A stretch of DNA of 64,000 bases, taken from Lindgomyces ingoldianus (Eukaryota > Ascomycota > Dothideomycetes > Pleosporales > Lindgomycetaceae). Below, in pieces: positions 47,542-58,960 of the stretch (positions are counted from its first letter, which is position 1; each line of letters starts with the position of its first letter). The notes beneath the pieces are model-generated. The model had not been told where the DNA came from and ran no database searches. It worked only from the letters and a program-made list of their open reading frames with translations. Made by a program: the position numbers and the translations under genes. Location: positions 635,974-699,973 of the forward strand of contig NW_022985196.1 in NCBI RefSeq assembly GCF_010093535.1, read 5' to 3'.

Positions 47542-50500
47542 CTAGTGATGGCTACCAAGGGTATGGTTATAGATTGTAATATTAGATAGGCTAGGATGCC
47601 TGATGGATTAATGCCTCTTCAAGTATATTTAGGTAGCTGCAGCACTTCGCTTAGGCGCCTCACCACCACGGACACTGAATTATTGGATGGTATTCTTTTT
47701 CTAAACGATCTCCCTAGAATCTACTCAAGCCTGTCAGTAACTAAACATCTGGGCGGTAAATCACCCTTTTCAAATCCTTCCCGGGTCCAACGTGACCAAC
47801 AGCACGGACTACGATAGAACTTCACAAGACGTTACCACGTGAACCGTACAAAAGTAGTAACTTTGTGAGTCGTAACTTACGATTGATGAAGCTGAAAAGT
47901 TGAGTCATATTACGATTGAGATAGACTTTTTGGAGCCATAATCCTACTGTGGGGACAATATGTTTTAATGCATTAGGAGGGATTTTTCACATTACTGTTA
48001 ACGAGTTCCTATTGTACAACAAGCAGAGACTTTTGTATTACCTTGTATGGGAGAAGACGTGAGGACTCACTTAATTTATCATCCTCATCACATATTTTTG
48101 GATCCCCATCAATATGATCATGTCAATCTCCTCTCCTCGGCAACGATTGAGGGGCTACAATTGCAGAAGAACTCAGTCGTCGAGCTGAGTCATATTGGCC
48201 ACGCTGCTCGAGTTGTCCCCAGATTCCAACAACACATCACAATGAGTGCAAAAATTCATTGACATCCTTGACTGTCCTCATTTCATTCCCTGTTTTATTA
48301 CTGAAAAATGCCGGAGGGACTGTACTCCGGTTTGCTTGTTTTGGTCTAACGGAGGAAGCTAGAGGTCATTATGGTGAAGGTTGGTAATTTTACTCCGCCG
48401 TCGGTGCTATGGAGAACAATCCGTTTATTCTTATTTAAATCCTAGTTGGTAGCAGATTATATTGTTATAGGTGGTCTTAGACAGAAGGTGGAGTGTCTAT
48501 GCATTAGCAACCAGGGGACAAAGGAAGGAATGTGCACTAGCGAAGCGGGCGTACGTGGTTGACAATCCCTCCAAATTCAGAATCTCCTATTAGCGGCGCA
48601 TTACAGCCTCCTATTCTATGCAAAACATCACTGATACCGAACAGGGGCAATTTCCGTCGCCGTTTAGCTGAAGACCATAGTAGCTTTGGCTCGCCTTCAG
48701 TCAGGAATATCACATTATTGTGTAGGATATCTAGCTCTATTACTTTCGCCCCGCTCTTTTTTTTTCTACGCTTCGATCATAAATATTTAAATTCAGAATT
48801 TCGAGTCTCAATGACACTTCAACTTTGCTCTGAGGCGTACTCCATAACATCCAGTATCCCAGCATATGTTCCTACTCCTTTTTCATATCCTACCACTAGT
48901 GAAACCCAAAAGTGTTCATATATTCCAACACTATATGATTCGACCCCAGAATCAGCTACCTAGCATTGAGCACTTATTTTATATAGCCCGGCAATAGCGC
49001 GCTGATCATGCTGGGTCTGATTGTTGGGTCCTTTTGTCATGACTATGGTGTCGAAATAATTTACCACATGGGAGCGTAGTCGCGATAGTTCATTGCTGTG
49101 AGACAGAAGTCGTGAAATTTTATTACCATGATAGCGCAGTGGAGATAATTTAGTGCCATGACTATAAACTTTGGACGACTTTATTCATCTTAACTTCATC
49201 CCTGCTAAGCCCTATATGCAGTCTATAGAGTGAACATGCAAGAGCTCTAACATTTGAAGAGCTTCGTTCTAAACTTCACTAGAGGAGCGGAGAAGACGTT
49301 TTCTGTCGTTTAGTCCCAAGGAGGATAGGACGGCCCCGGCCCGACTTGCTGCGTATAATACTGATTACTGTAGTGCCGTTTCATCACGGATATCGAGACT
49401 TAAGAGTGTAATATTTTAGTCGCAAAAGGAGCTAGACTAGTCTTTCCTTCCAATCAGCACTAGACAATCATGCAGCAGAGCTCAATGCGTTTTTTGGGCC
49501 CAAGGGAGGTTTCAACCCGTCCTGCTGGTTTTCATAGTTGTGTGTTGTGGTTTCCTTCCAAGGAGGACATTTAGGTTAATGGTGGCATGATTTAGTACTA
49601 AGCGGAGGGAGACATTAGCTTCCATGTTGAACTGTTTTTGTGGGAGGAAGGGGTGTCCTTGTGTGTAGAGAGACGGAAGGAGGGTGCCGTAGTGGTGTTT
49701 CTCTACGTTAAGGAGTATGAGGAAGAGGAGGGGGTGGAAAGAGCCTAGCGGAAGTGAATTGGGTGATCTGTCTCCATGTGGCGGCTTCCCTCAGGAGTTG
49801 CCGCGTCATCGCAATGCCAGGAGCGGACATAAGGCGCGTAACCTAATGTAAGCGAATAATCCCCTGACCTAGAGCTAATTGGGATTCTACTAGTTGAATT
49901 GGCGTAGTTTTGAAATGAACTGAGTGGAGCATGTACTAATACAACCAGCGGTGCATGGGTCCAGAAACGTCATTGTTTTTTGAGAATATCCAGTTATTGG
50001 ACTGCATCTGAGACGATTCCAAGTATTCATATTATTTAAGGGGAATAGTGACAATTACGCCATATTCAGCTCGTAATTTTCTATCTACTGAAGTACCAAG
50101 TACGTATTCCAATTCTATCTAACGCCCCCAACGGGATACCATGTGGTTGTTGCTAGGGATTTTTTTTGTTTCATCCCATCTTGTGTGTTCCAGCATCTAG
50201 AGATCTAACTATATTCAGATCATTCTGCAATTTTCTTGCCATTCACTCACAGCCATGGCTCTAGTCTTTAGGATTTTTATTTATTCCAGTTTGAACTACA
50301 CAGTAATACAAGCATTTTCATGCCGGAAGAAAGAGACATAATTCAATTCTCCAACTATTTTGAGTCTCGATCCTGGTTGGGCTTGGTAACACATTTGTCT
50401 CGAGTGCATGCTAGGGAGGAAGCCGGGAAGAGGTAGAAGGGATTTATGTAGCCGAAGGTGCCGCCAGATTAGTTAGGTTTTGTGGCGAACTTGCCGAAAC

Positions 50501-51151
50501 CCTGGGTTATTCTCAGAGAAGCAGTTCGAGTCACACTGTAATTCATCTAGAACTAGATCGTTGGAGGATGGGTTGCCTATGTTATCCTGAAGGCAGAATG
50601 AATTCATGAAGGAGATAATGCCTAGTTCTAGTTACGTAAATAACCAACACCAACGTCATTGCGCTGCAGTGATGTGTCGATGACTGGGGTCAAGTTCACC
50701 CAATCGACTGTGTAACGTGTTCAATCTCCCCGTTGGGTGAACCATCCCACTGGAGAGTACCATTACTTTGACTTTTTTAGCGAATCAGCCACGCATTCAG
50801 GACGAATCATCATGCAGCACTCAAGTACGACGATTCGCGTGACTGGGGGTTCCATTGCGTGAGTAGACCCGCAACTACATAAATACTCTAAGTACAGGAG
50901 ACAAAATCTTGGTAAGAGACGAAACATTTCGGGATGGTTATCGTATATTACAATGCAAAATAACTGGCGGCAAGGAGATTCGTAGAGAGAATAGCAATTC
51001 GCATGACCTAGCGGAAGTTATTTGAGGCAGCTGAGGGATCTAAGAACGGCTTTCTATCTTACTAGGATTCGCCTTTCCGAGCTCTATAGCCTACTTTTGC
51101 CCACCTAGAACACCATATTCATGATCATACCTAACGGTCGCATGTTATATA
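47542..51151. other. Long gene-free block
   Basis: About 3.6 kb with no exon that I can support on either strand; the longest open frames are short and not protein-like. A/T-rich patches and stop-dense frames suggest decayed repeat DNA, but no recognisable transposon protein remains. It contains a diverged 30-bp tandem repeat near 49047-49170. Confidence 0.5.
49047..49170. repeat. Diverged 30-bp tandem repeat, about four units
   Basis: Four consecutive units of 28-32 bp share a pattern of about GNGAAATAATTTATTACCAT followed by a GNAGCGNAGT-like end. Units begin at about 49048, 49080, 49110 and 49140. Identity between units is modest (roughly 55-65 percent by eye), so the repeat is old. Confidence 0.4.
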
Positions 51152-52467
51152 CTAGGGCTGTGGAGAAGGTCTCAAAGCTCTCTCGATGTCCGCATCCCTT
51201 GACGAGAGTTGTCGGCTTTGCCAATAATCTCCCAGTTCAGGTGGTGGGTCTGTAGGTCGGAGGGTGTGGATAGGCGTGAGCGGTGTCGATGAGGGTATAA
51301 CGCTACAATTACTCCACTCATCCTCAAATTCAACGCGAGCAAGCGATCGTGTTGTGGTGGTGCTATTCGAACGTAGTGCTTGCCCGCTCGACGTTGGCTT
51401 GAAGGAGCGTGGCCATGGTGTTTGGGTAAGATTACTGCTGATATGGCGTATGCGGGAAGGTGATGTCGTTGACGTGATAAGAGAGTTTAGGAAGGGGAGA
51501 TTTGCGAAGCAGATGATACCCGTGGCCTCAGCCCCGTACCAAAGTAGGTGCATCGGGTTTGACGAGTGAATTATTACATAGTATCGTCCCAGTATCGCTG
51601 TAATAAGAACAACGGCCCCAAAGGCCAAAAGTATTGCAAGAAGCAGCTTCCGCGGTGTTGGAATCATCGGTATCGGAAATATGAGGACAGTTAGGATAGT
51701 CGTGGTGTCAAAGAAGAGGGTAATGATAGAGTGAGCATGATATGTAGAGCATTGTGCTGCATTACGTTAATTGGTAAGTCTAGGGAGTGGAAAGCACAAC
51801 CATACAGGTAGTCGGTGACATGTTCCAGTAGCCCTGGACAGGGCTGCAAAGTAGCGGTTGTAATATTTGGATGATGAGGTATGTGAGCAGACAGTAAGCG
51901 GATGTCCAATCGAGGTATCGACGCTCTTTCCCGCCAGGGCTACCAAGAAGTTAGTGTCTCTCCAAAAGGTCAAATTCAGTTGGTCGAACCCAGTAAGACA
52001 TACAATATCCTCCTGTACAGAATTAGGAGACATGCTTTGACAAGCCAAGAGCTCGTAATTTGAAACTCTTCCAGAGCGAATCTCATTTTCAGACCCCATA
52101 CTACGTCAGGCTTATCAGAACCTAGTAGACTCTCATGGCGCGCAACTTCGTTCGCACACACAATGGTTCCGGTAAAGGGGACCTATTTAGAGTGGTAAGT
52201 GTCACGTGATTTACCACATTTCGCCTATCTATGTGTGATAGGTTCCATGACTCACCAAAATAAAAATCATTAGCCAGTCATCTAATTGAAGGTTCGAGAA
52301 TGAACCCAGCGTAAGTCGTCGAGAAATGCTTCTATTCGTCAATATCGTTTATGAGGGTTGAGCGTGGACGTCACATGGGCAGCTTACATTCGTAAGAGGA
52401 TTAAACATGTGCCAATTACATACAGTGTCGATGATTCAACGGTAATAACGGAGAATGAGGTGGACAT
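51152..52467 (-). CDS. Fungal rhodopsin-like seven-TM integral membrane protein
   Basis: About 357 aa from exons 52467-52388, 52331-52256, 52182-52004, 51939-51806 and 51756-51152; all five join in phase, and splicing is essential because no single frame exceeds about 170 codons. The protein fits the fungal 'rhodopsin domain' membrane family: TM1 in the first exon, then the conserved DDWLM at the start of TM2, SSWLVKACLLILYRR in TM3, CSPVQGYW in the loop after TM4, and TTILTVLIFPIP and LLWYGAEATGIICFANLP in the last helices. The tail of about 110 residues is Ser/Thr-rich and cytosolic. Unlike true microbial rhodopsins these proteins lack a retinal-binding lysine; some (PTH11-like relatives) act as sensors. 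Function here unknown. Divergent from the GMC gene. Confidence 0.85.
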
Positions 52468-53483
52468 GACTTAAGAGAATATAACTGTAATGACTGACGA
52501 AGGTGACAGATATCATAAAATAGGGAGACGTGAGGACAGACAGAGCAAGGAAGGATCCTGTCGGGAGGTTTAAGACTCCCTGTGTATCCCTTTGTCGCGG
52601 ATGTAATCATAGCCAGGACAGGAGACCTAAGGCGAAGTCGAAAATCATACAAAGACCGTTGCTTGTTGCTTCTATTGAATGTTCTTTGCGAGCCTGCAAA
52701 AAAAGCATTGTGTGTCGTTGCCATCCTGGAGCAGGGTGACGATAACACATGGTGGCTGAAGTCATCCTACAAAGGCTGGGAAGGGACTCCGCTGAGCAAG
52801 ATGTTTGCGTAGACACCGGCGTGCGTGAGAGATGAAGATGCTGGCGAGAGGTCGCGATGGCTGATGAAAGTAGGACTCACAGGGATGATACGGTGGTTGA
52901 GTGAGCCGAGGTGTGAAGACAGAGTGCCGTCCCTTGTCGGCAAACTCGGCAAGACATAACAAAAACAACAACATCCATCGTGATTGGATGTCATGGATCT
53001 TCACCACCAGGCTTGGAGACGCGTTCCTGATCCTCAGCGACGGGACGAAGCGATCTTGGACAGATGATCTCGGGGATCATTTGGGCGTGGGGGGCCATTC
53101 CATGCTTTGATCCATGGATTGCGCTTCAAACCCTGGCACGCCACACTCTCATGGAGTCTGAGGATAGAGCAAGTGATTCTGAAGAAATCGCTCTGGAATG
53201 ACTCTCGTGCAGTAGTTGTGCGAGAATCAGTCCACCGTGAAGAAAGAAGGCCAACATCAACGAATGCCCTCTCCCGATGCCTTCACAGAAAAAATATTAT
53301 CCGAGAAACCGTAACCAGCCGGCCGGACTTAGCCCCCTCTTGATGCATGGGCTGGATGCTGCCAAGAATTCAATGATAAATCTCCACCGCCACCAAGCCA
53401 TCTCGTCTCAAATTTCCTCCTTTAATTCAACACATCCCGACCGACTTCCATCTCCTGACGAAAGCTGCTGATCCAATAACGCA
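52468..53483. other. Divergent promoter between 7TM protein and GMC oxidoreductase
   Basis: About 1 kb with no supported exon; several overlapping open frames of 60-110 codons are not protein-like. Expected to carry both promoters. Confidence 0.45.
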
Positions 53484-55563
53484 ATGACCACCTTAAAAGA
53501 CCCCTCCATCACCCCCTCCACATTCTCTACCACGCGCTTTGATTATTTAATCGTGGGTGGGGGCACTGCCGGTCTCGTCGTTGCGGCCCGTCTTTCTGAA
53601 GCCAGGGGATCTTCCATCACGGTTGGGGTGCTGGAAGCGGGGCCGAAATCTCTTGACGACCCGCTCATCAATGTGCCTGGTCGATTTGGAGAATCCCTGG
53701 GTGGTCAGTACGACTGGCGGTTCGAAACTGTCCCGCAACCAGGCCTCAATGGGAGGAGGCTGCTTTGGCCGCGCGGGAGAGTTCTTGGCGGGACGAGCGC
53801 TCTGAATTTCATGACCTGGACGAGAGGAAACAGGGAAGACTATGATGCATGGGAAGAGCTCGGGAATGAAGGATGGGGGTGGGACGGCATGTTGTGAGTG
53901 AGTTTCGTGGGGCATCCCTCCTTGCGAGAGGACATTCTACACCTACGCAAGAGCTAAATATCTTCATCACTGCCTTAGAACTCACCCTGCTTTTATGTAC
54001 CTGGCTCACCTCTTCTATTGAACTAATATCTGATCAGGAAGAAGAGATTGCAGTCGAAAAGGACATGGGAATCTGGAGCTGACCTATTCATAGGCCCTTC
54101 TTCAAAAGAACAGAAACACTCCACCAATCAAGCCCCAAACATCAATCTCAACACCAATCACACTTCAACACCGAGTTTCACGGCACAGATGGGCCAATCA
54201 GTAGCATTTACTCCAAAGATTTCTCTGCCCCACATCAACACTGGCACGCTACGCTGAACAATCTTGGATTGGAGACGAACAAAAGCCACTTTTCAGGGTC
54301 GAATCTAGGCGCATTTACGACACTGACGTCTGTGGATCCGGATACGCGGACTAGGGCGTCTTCCGCAACCGCATATTATCTACCGAATCTTGGGCGAAGT
54401 AATCTCCATGTGCTTCCAGACGCAACCGTTCACAGAGTGTTATTGGAAGGTAGAGATGATGAGTGGGTGGCAACTGGCGTTGCATATGCTTGTGGTGGTC
54501 AAGAGTTCGTCGTGAGGGCCGCACGTGAAGTCATTCTTTGTGCCGGCAGCGTGCAGTCGCCCCAAGTCCTTGAACTCTCCGGCATCGGAAATCCAGAAAT
54601 CTTGGAGGCAGCAGGCATTTCTGTGAAAGTAGCGAACTCAAATGTTGGGGAAAATCTACAAGAGCATATGAGAAAGTACCCTAGGTTTCCCTTCCTCGTT
54701 ACAGATAAAGTAACCAGTTATCAGTGACGGCAGCAATCTACGAGCTCCCATCCGATCTTATTGGGCCCGACGAACTCCGCGCAGATTCCGTTCTCGCAGC
54801 CGCCGCCCAAGAAGCCTACAAAACCTCCCAATCTGGGGTCTATGCTATGCTTCCCTGCGCCCTCGGCTACGCCTCACTCTCGCAGGTTATTCCCTCCCCG
54901 AAACTCAGATGGATTCTTAGCAACCTTCCCACAGCAGAAACTTCACGTGATAAAATCTTATCAAAACAGTTCACAAACTCGAAACGCGGACAGATAGAAT
55001 ATCTTTTCGACTTGGGCAACTGGTCCCCATATTTCAAGTCCGAGCCGGGGAGGGTTTATGGGACGATGCTTATGATGCTTCAACTTCCCCTGTCTAAAGG
55101 AAGTATACACATCACTTCATCCTCCATAAATGACAAACCAGCTATCGATCCAAAGTATTTCGAAGGCCCCGGTGGTGAATTGGACTTCTCCATTATGTCT
55201 TACTGTCAACGCTTTGCTGACAAGATCTGTCGCACTTCGCCATTATCTAGCATCATACAAAAGCGTGTGTACCCTCCCGAGTCATTTTTTCCTTCTCCGT
55301 CCGAATACAAAGAAGATTTTACTTCTTGGATTCGCTCCTCTTGCATTACAGACTGGCATCCCATCGGCACCTGCGCGATGGGCGGACATGAAGGCATTAA
55401 AGCCGGAGTCGTGGATGCAAGATTAAGGGTCTATGGCGTGAAAAGATTGAGAGTTGCGGATGCCAGTGTGATGCCCTTGCATATTTGTAGTCATCCACAG
55501 GCAACAGTTTATGCGATTGGAGAGAAAGCTGCGGAGATGATACTCAACGATTGGGGATCGTGA
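53484..55563 (+). pseudogene. GMC-family FAD oxidoreductase with damaged splice donor
   Basis: Flavoprotein alcohol/aryl-alcohol/choline-oxidase type. Exons 53484-53893, 54094-54668 and 54725-55563 would give about 607 aa. The dinucleotide-binding motif IVGGGTAG is near residue 25, GMC signature 1 (GRVLGGTSALNFMTW) near 100, signature 2 (GSVQSPQVLELSGIG) near 280, catalytic His in WHPIGTCAMG and a second His in HPQATVYAIGEKA. No signal peptide is evident, so it is probably intracellular. Intron 1 is long (200 nt). Phase and family alignment place the second donor after 54668, but the intron begins TGAGAAAG, not GT. Read on, the frame stops at 54725-54727. The nearest GT (54676) joins in the wrong phase. 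So a full-length enzyme cannot be made by standard splicing as sequenced; a one-base lesion or sequencing error is the simplest reason. Confidence 0.75.
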
Positions 55564-58500
55564 GGTTTGGCTTCGATTTCCTTGTCATGTTCACTTAGGG
55601 GGTAGGCACAATTTTCCTCCGCGCTATTTACCTTGTGGGTAACCCCAAGATGACTAGTTCAATCGATAAAAACTCATCCATTTAACTTCGATCCACAAGC
55701 TCAGTGGCTAAATTCAGAATCTTCCGTGTTTTCCGCCCTCTATCCCTAGTCCAACCTGATTTGCATTTGAGTTGAAAGAATACACCACCTTGAAAACCTA
55801 GAGTATAAAAGCCCTAAAATAGTGTCCTAACCAGACGCCACCTCCGGTGGCCAGATAGATTTCAAAATGTGTCGGCATTTTGACGTTCCACGGAAAGGGT
55901 GCTGTCTGCAACAACTACTGGCAGTGATTAAGCTCTCCCAAGATGACAAAGCTTGCCTTGTACCCACCTTCAAGACTGAGCAAATGGTTCGTTGTGCTCT
56001 CGAGCGACGTTTCCGAGGCGATATATTCTCTGCTCGATCCATACTCAGTCAAAATACTGGAGATTTTTGATTGCGGTATCGACCACGCTAAATGTCAAGG
56101 AGACTCCAGCTTCTTTCGTTCTATTCATGATGAAAACAAATTAGGAAAGTTTTCCCACTTCAGCGCAACAGCCCTCGTGGATATACAGTCACCCACCCTC
56201 ACCATATAGTGATGCGTCTTTGAAGTCTCAGTTACATACGATTAAAGTACTGTCTGAACAGCACAGGCACATGGAGCTGTAAATGTGTATGCTCTTCTCA
56301 TCTCCTATGTTTTGACACACATAGTTTCAGCAATTGGTCTTGCAAGATTCCGCACGGGGATTTCACCAACACTGTTCACCGGAAAAAGCTGGTCCTATTC
56401 AGCTCAAAGGCGACGGAACCAATAGCAGCCTCATGGCAAGGTGGATCGGAGTCTCTCCACAAACATGGTTAGGAACCACAAAGCACTATTCCAAGAACGT
56501 AGAGACGTTAAATTCTTCTTGTAGTCACAGATCTTGACATCAACTTGGATAAGGTGCTACCAATTCGTGTTGTCATTACTGAGTTGATTAGGGCCGTCAA
56601 CCCCAATTTATCGTCGACCTTATCTGCATCATTTTTAGAGGCCTCTACATCCTGAATCCACTCTCCCACATGCAGCCGATCAATTGCAACTGTGCCTATC
56701 TCAGAGGTCATGCCGATACTCTGGCAATGTTAGACTAAGTTTAAGACTTTCCTTCACAAGCGGATTGAATCAATCGAAACCTCAGAATTCCCAAAGAAGT
56801 AATGTCGCCATTCACCATCGTCTCCTGGGATTTGGATACACCTGGCACAAGATCGGGTAGATTGTTGATCAGATCTTTGATAAAAGCGGTAAGCGTCTCA
56901 AATTTGGCTTTATCATGAATCGCCTATTTCCTCTTCGCTATCGTGTTAGGTTGTAGTCGAGTATCTAGTGGAAACAGCCGCTGAAACGATTTCCGGAAGC
57001 AGCTGATTGCTAACTGAATCCTATAGCGGTCCCGAAGTTTATCAGCGTTCAGACAGAGATACAATTGACTTAAGGTATCTCTCTATAAGACCTTGTTTCG
57101 AACTATCTAGTTCCTTATTGCATCCTTCTTTCGGATCTTGAGTTCTCGACAAGATCACCCCAGGTGAGTAATATCTCCTTTTAGTAGTCATGTTAGATTA
57201 AAAGGAGTTCGGGGTAGCCTGGAAGTAATAAATACATTATAAGCAAGTGCTGAGAGTGAGGCCCACGCCACCGCACCAATCAGAAGGCTGATGGGCTCGA
57301 ACGGGTCCATGGTGGACGAGAATGTGTATAGATCAAGAGTAGAACGTAAAGGATTGAATAAAAACTAAAGGGAGACTAGTCAACTTCAAAGTCTAGATAT
57401 ACGCAGTTTTTCAAAAGATGTAGCTGAAAGACGCGTACTGATCTCGTGTGGCCGGGCTGAATTTGCTTCCGGTTTTACGGCCACCTTGGATGTTTGTACA
57501 GCCTTCCCTCCTACATAACCTGCAATATTCATACCTCAGCATATTCTAACAGTGGCTCCCTAGGACCTTTTGACAGAAGTATTAACGAGAATGGAACGGC
57601 CACGAGGGTATTTGAAGCAGTGGATTGGGAATTGACGCTTAGAAGAGGGGTAATCGTGCAGTCTAGTGGGTCTGAAGTAACACTAAAGGAAGGGATGTAG
57701 GGTAAGCTAGAATGTACTTTCGAGATGTGAGTTAACTCCTCCGATCTCGCATCGCCTGCAGCAGGCTTTAAGGAGTCATGCCGTCTCTTCACCCACCGCT
57801 TGGAAGAAGTCCGCTCTTCGGGGTACTGGCCGCATTTTATCTGTCTCTCAAGTTCCAGGATTGGATAGTGGAAGCTCTCAAATATTTACGCCGAAAACTA
57901 TACAACACAGAAGAAGAAGACAGGTTGGAAACGAAAGCCCACGAGGGTATCAAAGATAAAGCGTAGCAAAGAATTTGGTATTGGGTGCTGATGGCATTGC
58001 TTATGGTCCTTGCTTAGATGCTGCTCTCCTGACGAGATGTGAACCGGAACCGAACACCAGCGAGGGCATCAAATATAGACCACGACCAATATTTTGGCAT
58101 AAAGCCTTCAGCAGAAACAAAGAGATTACACCAGAACAAGAAAGGGAAAACTATGATATTCGAAATGGCATGGATACGTGCGTTTTATAGGGACATCCAC
58201 ACCTAGACCTGTATAAGAGGTTTGATGGGAAACCAAAATTGTGAGCCCGGCTCTCAGCATACGATAACAAGCCTGGGGGCCATGATCTTAATTGGTACAA
58301 TATTTATTCGGTTCTAATTTGATAGTATTGCAGGGATAAAACCATACTGTTTTATGCAGGAGAACCTTGGAAGCTATGGAAGGATTAAGTTCGAGAGTTT
58401 GGACTCTGGCTCATACTTTCTGCTGCTGGAATTGGAACGATGATATTTTCAGGTACTTGTCAAAATTTATCGCTGTACGCTCTAATGATAGCTAATGCCC

Positions 58501-58960
58501 TAGAATCATTCCAGCGAACCCCTAGATTGCTTAAGGAGACTATACAAGTAGCAGGTACCCGAGCTCTACCACCTCAACAGAAGTCGAATGCCTCCACCCC
58601 ATCCACTTCATACCGAATCAACTTCATTTTCTCCAAATGCAATTAACAGCACCGTCAAAATTACATTCGCGTTTCCAAGATTTAGCTCGCGGCGGTGAGA
58701 GCGACGATGTTACGACATACGTTTGGAAATTTCAGGAGCAGTATCACTTCCATGGGTCACCTAGGCCCCAAAATGTACCAAACCCAAAACTATCAACATG
58801 AAAAAACAACTACAGCTGCGAAGCGCTACGTGGCTACTATAAACTACCTAGTTTACGTTTCGAACTCATACCTCAAGATTATACACATACATCTAGCTCT
58901 CTCTATACATGCCTTTTCACGTCGTCTCAACCTCTCACAAATACGTCGAAACCGAACCTC
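55564..58960. other. Gene-free block left of tel1
   Basis: About 3.4 kb without a supported gene. Short protein-like frames at 57778-57966 and 57975-58190 (+) may be remnants but have no recognisable family and no consistent splicing. Sequence quality looks like degenerate intergenic DNA. Confidence 0.4.

Noticed and set aside
57778..58190. Two short protein-like frames
   Set aside because: No start-to-stop model with sensible introns and no known family; at most a remnant.
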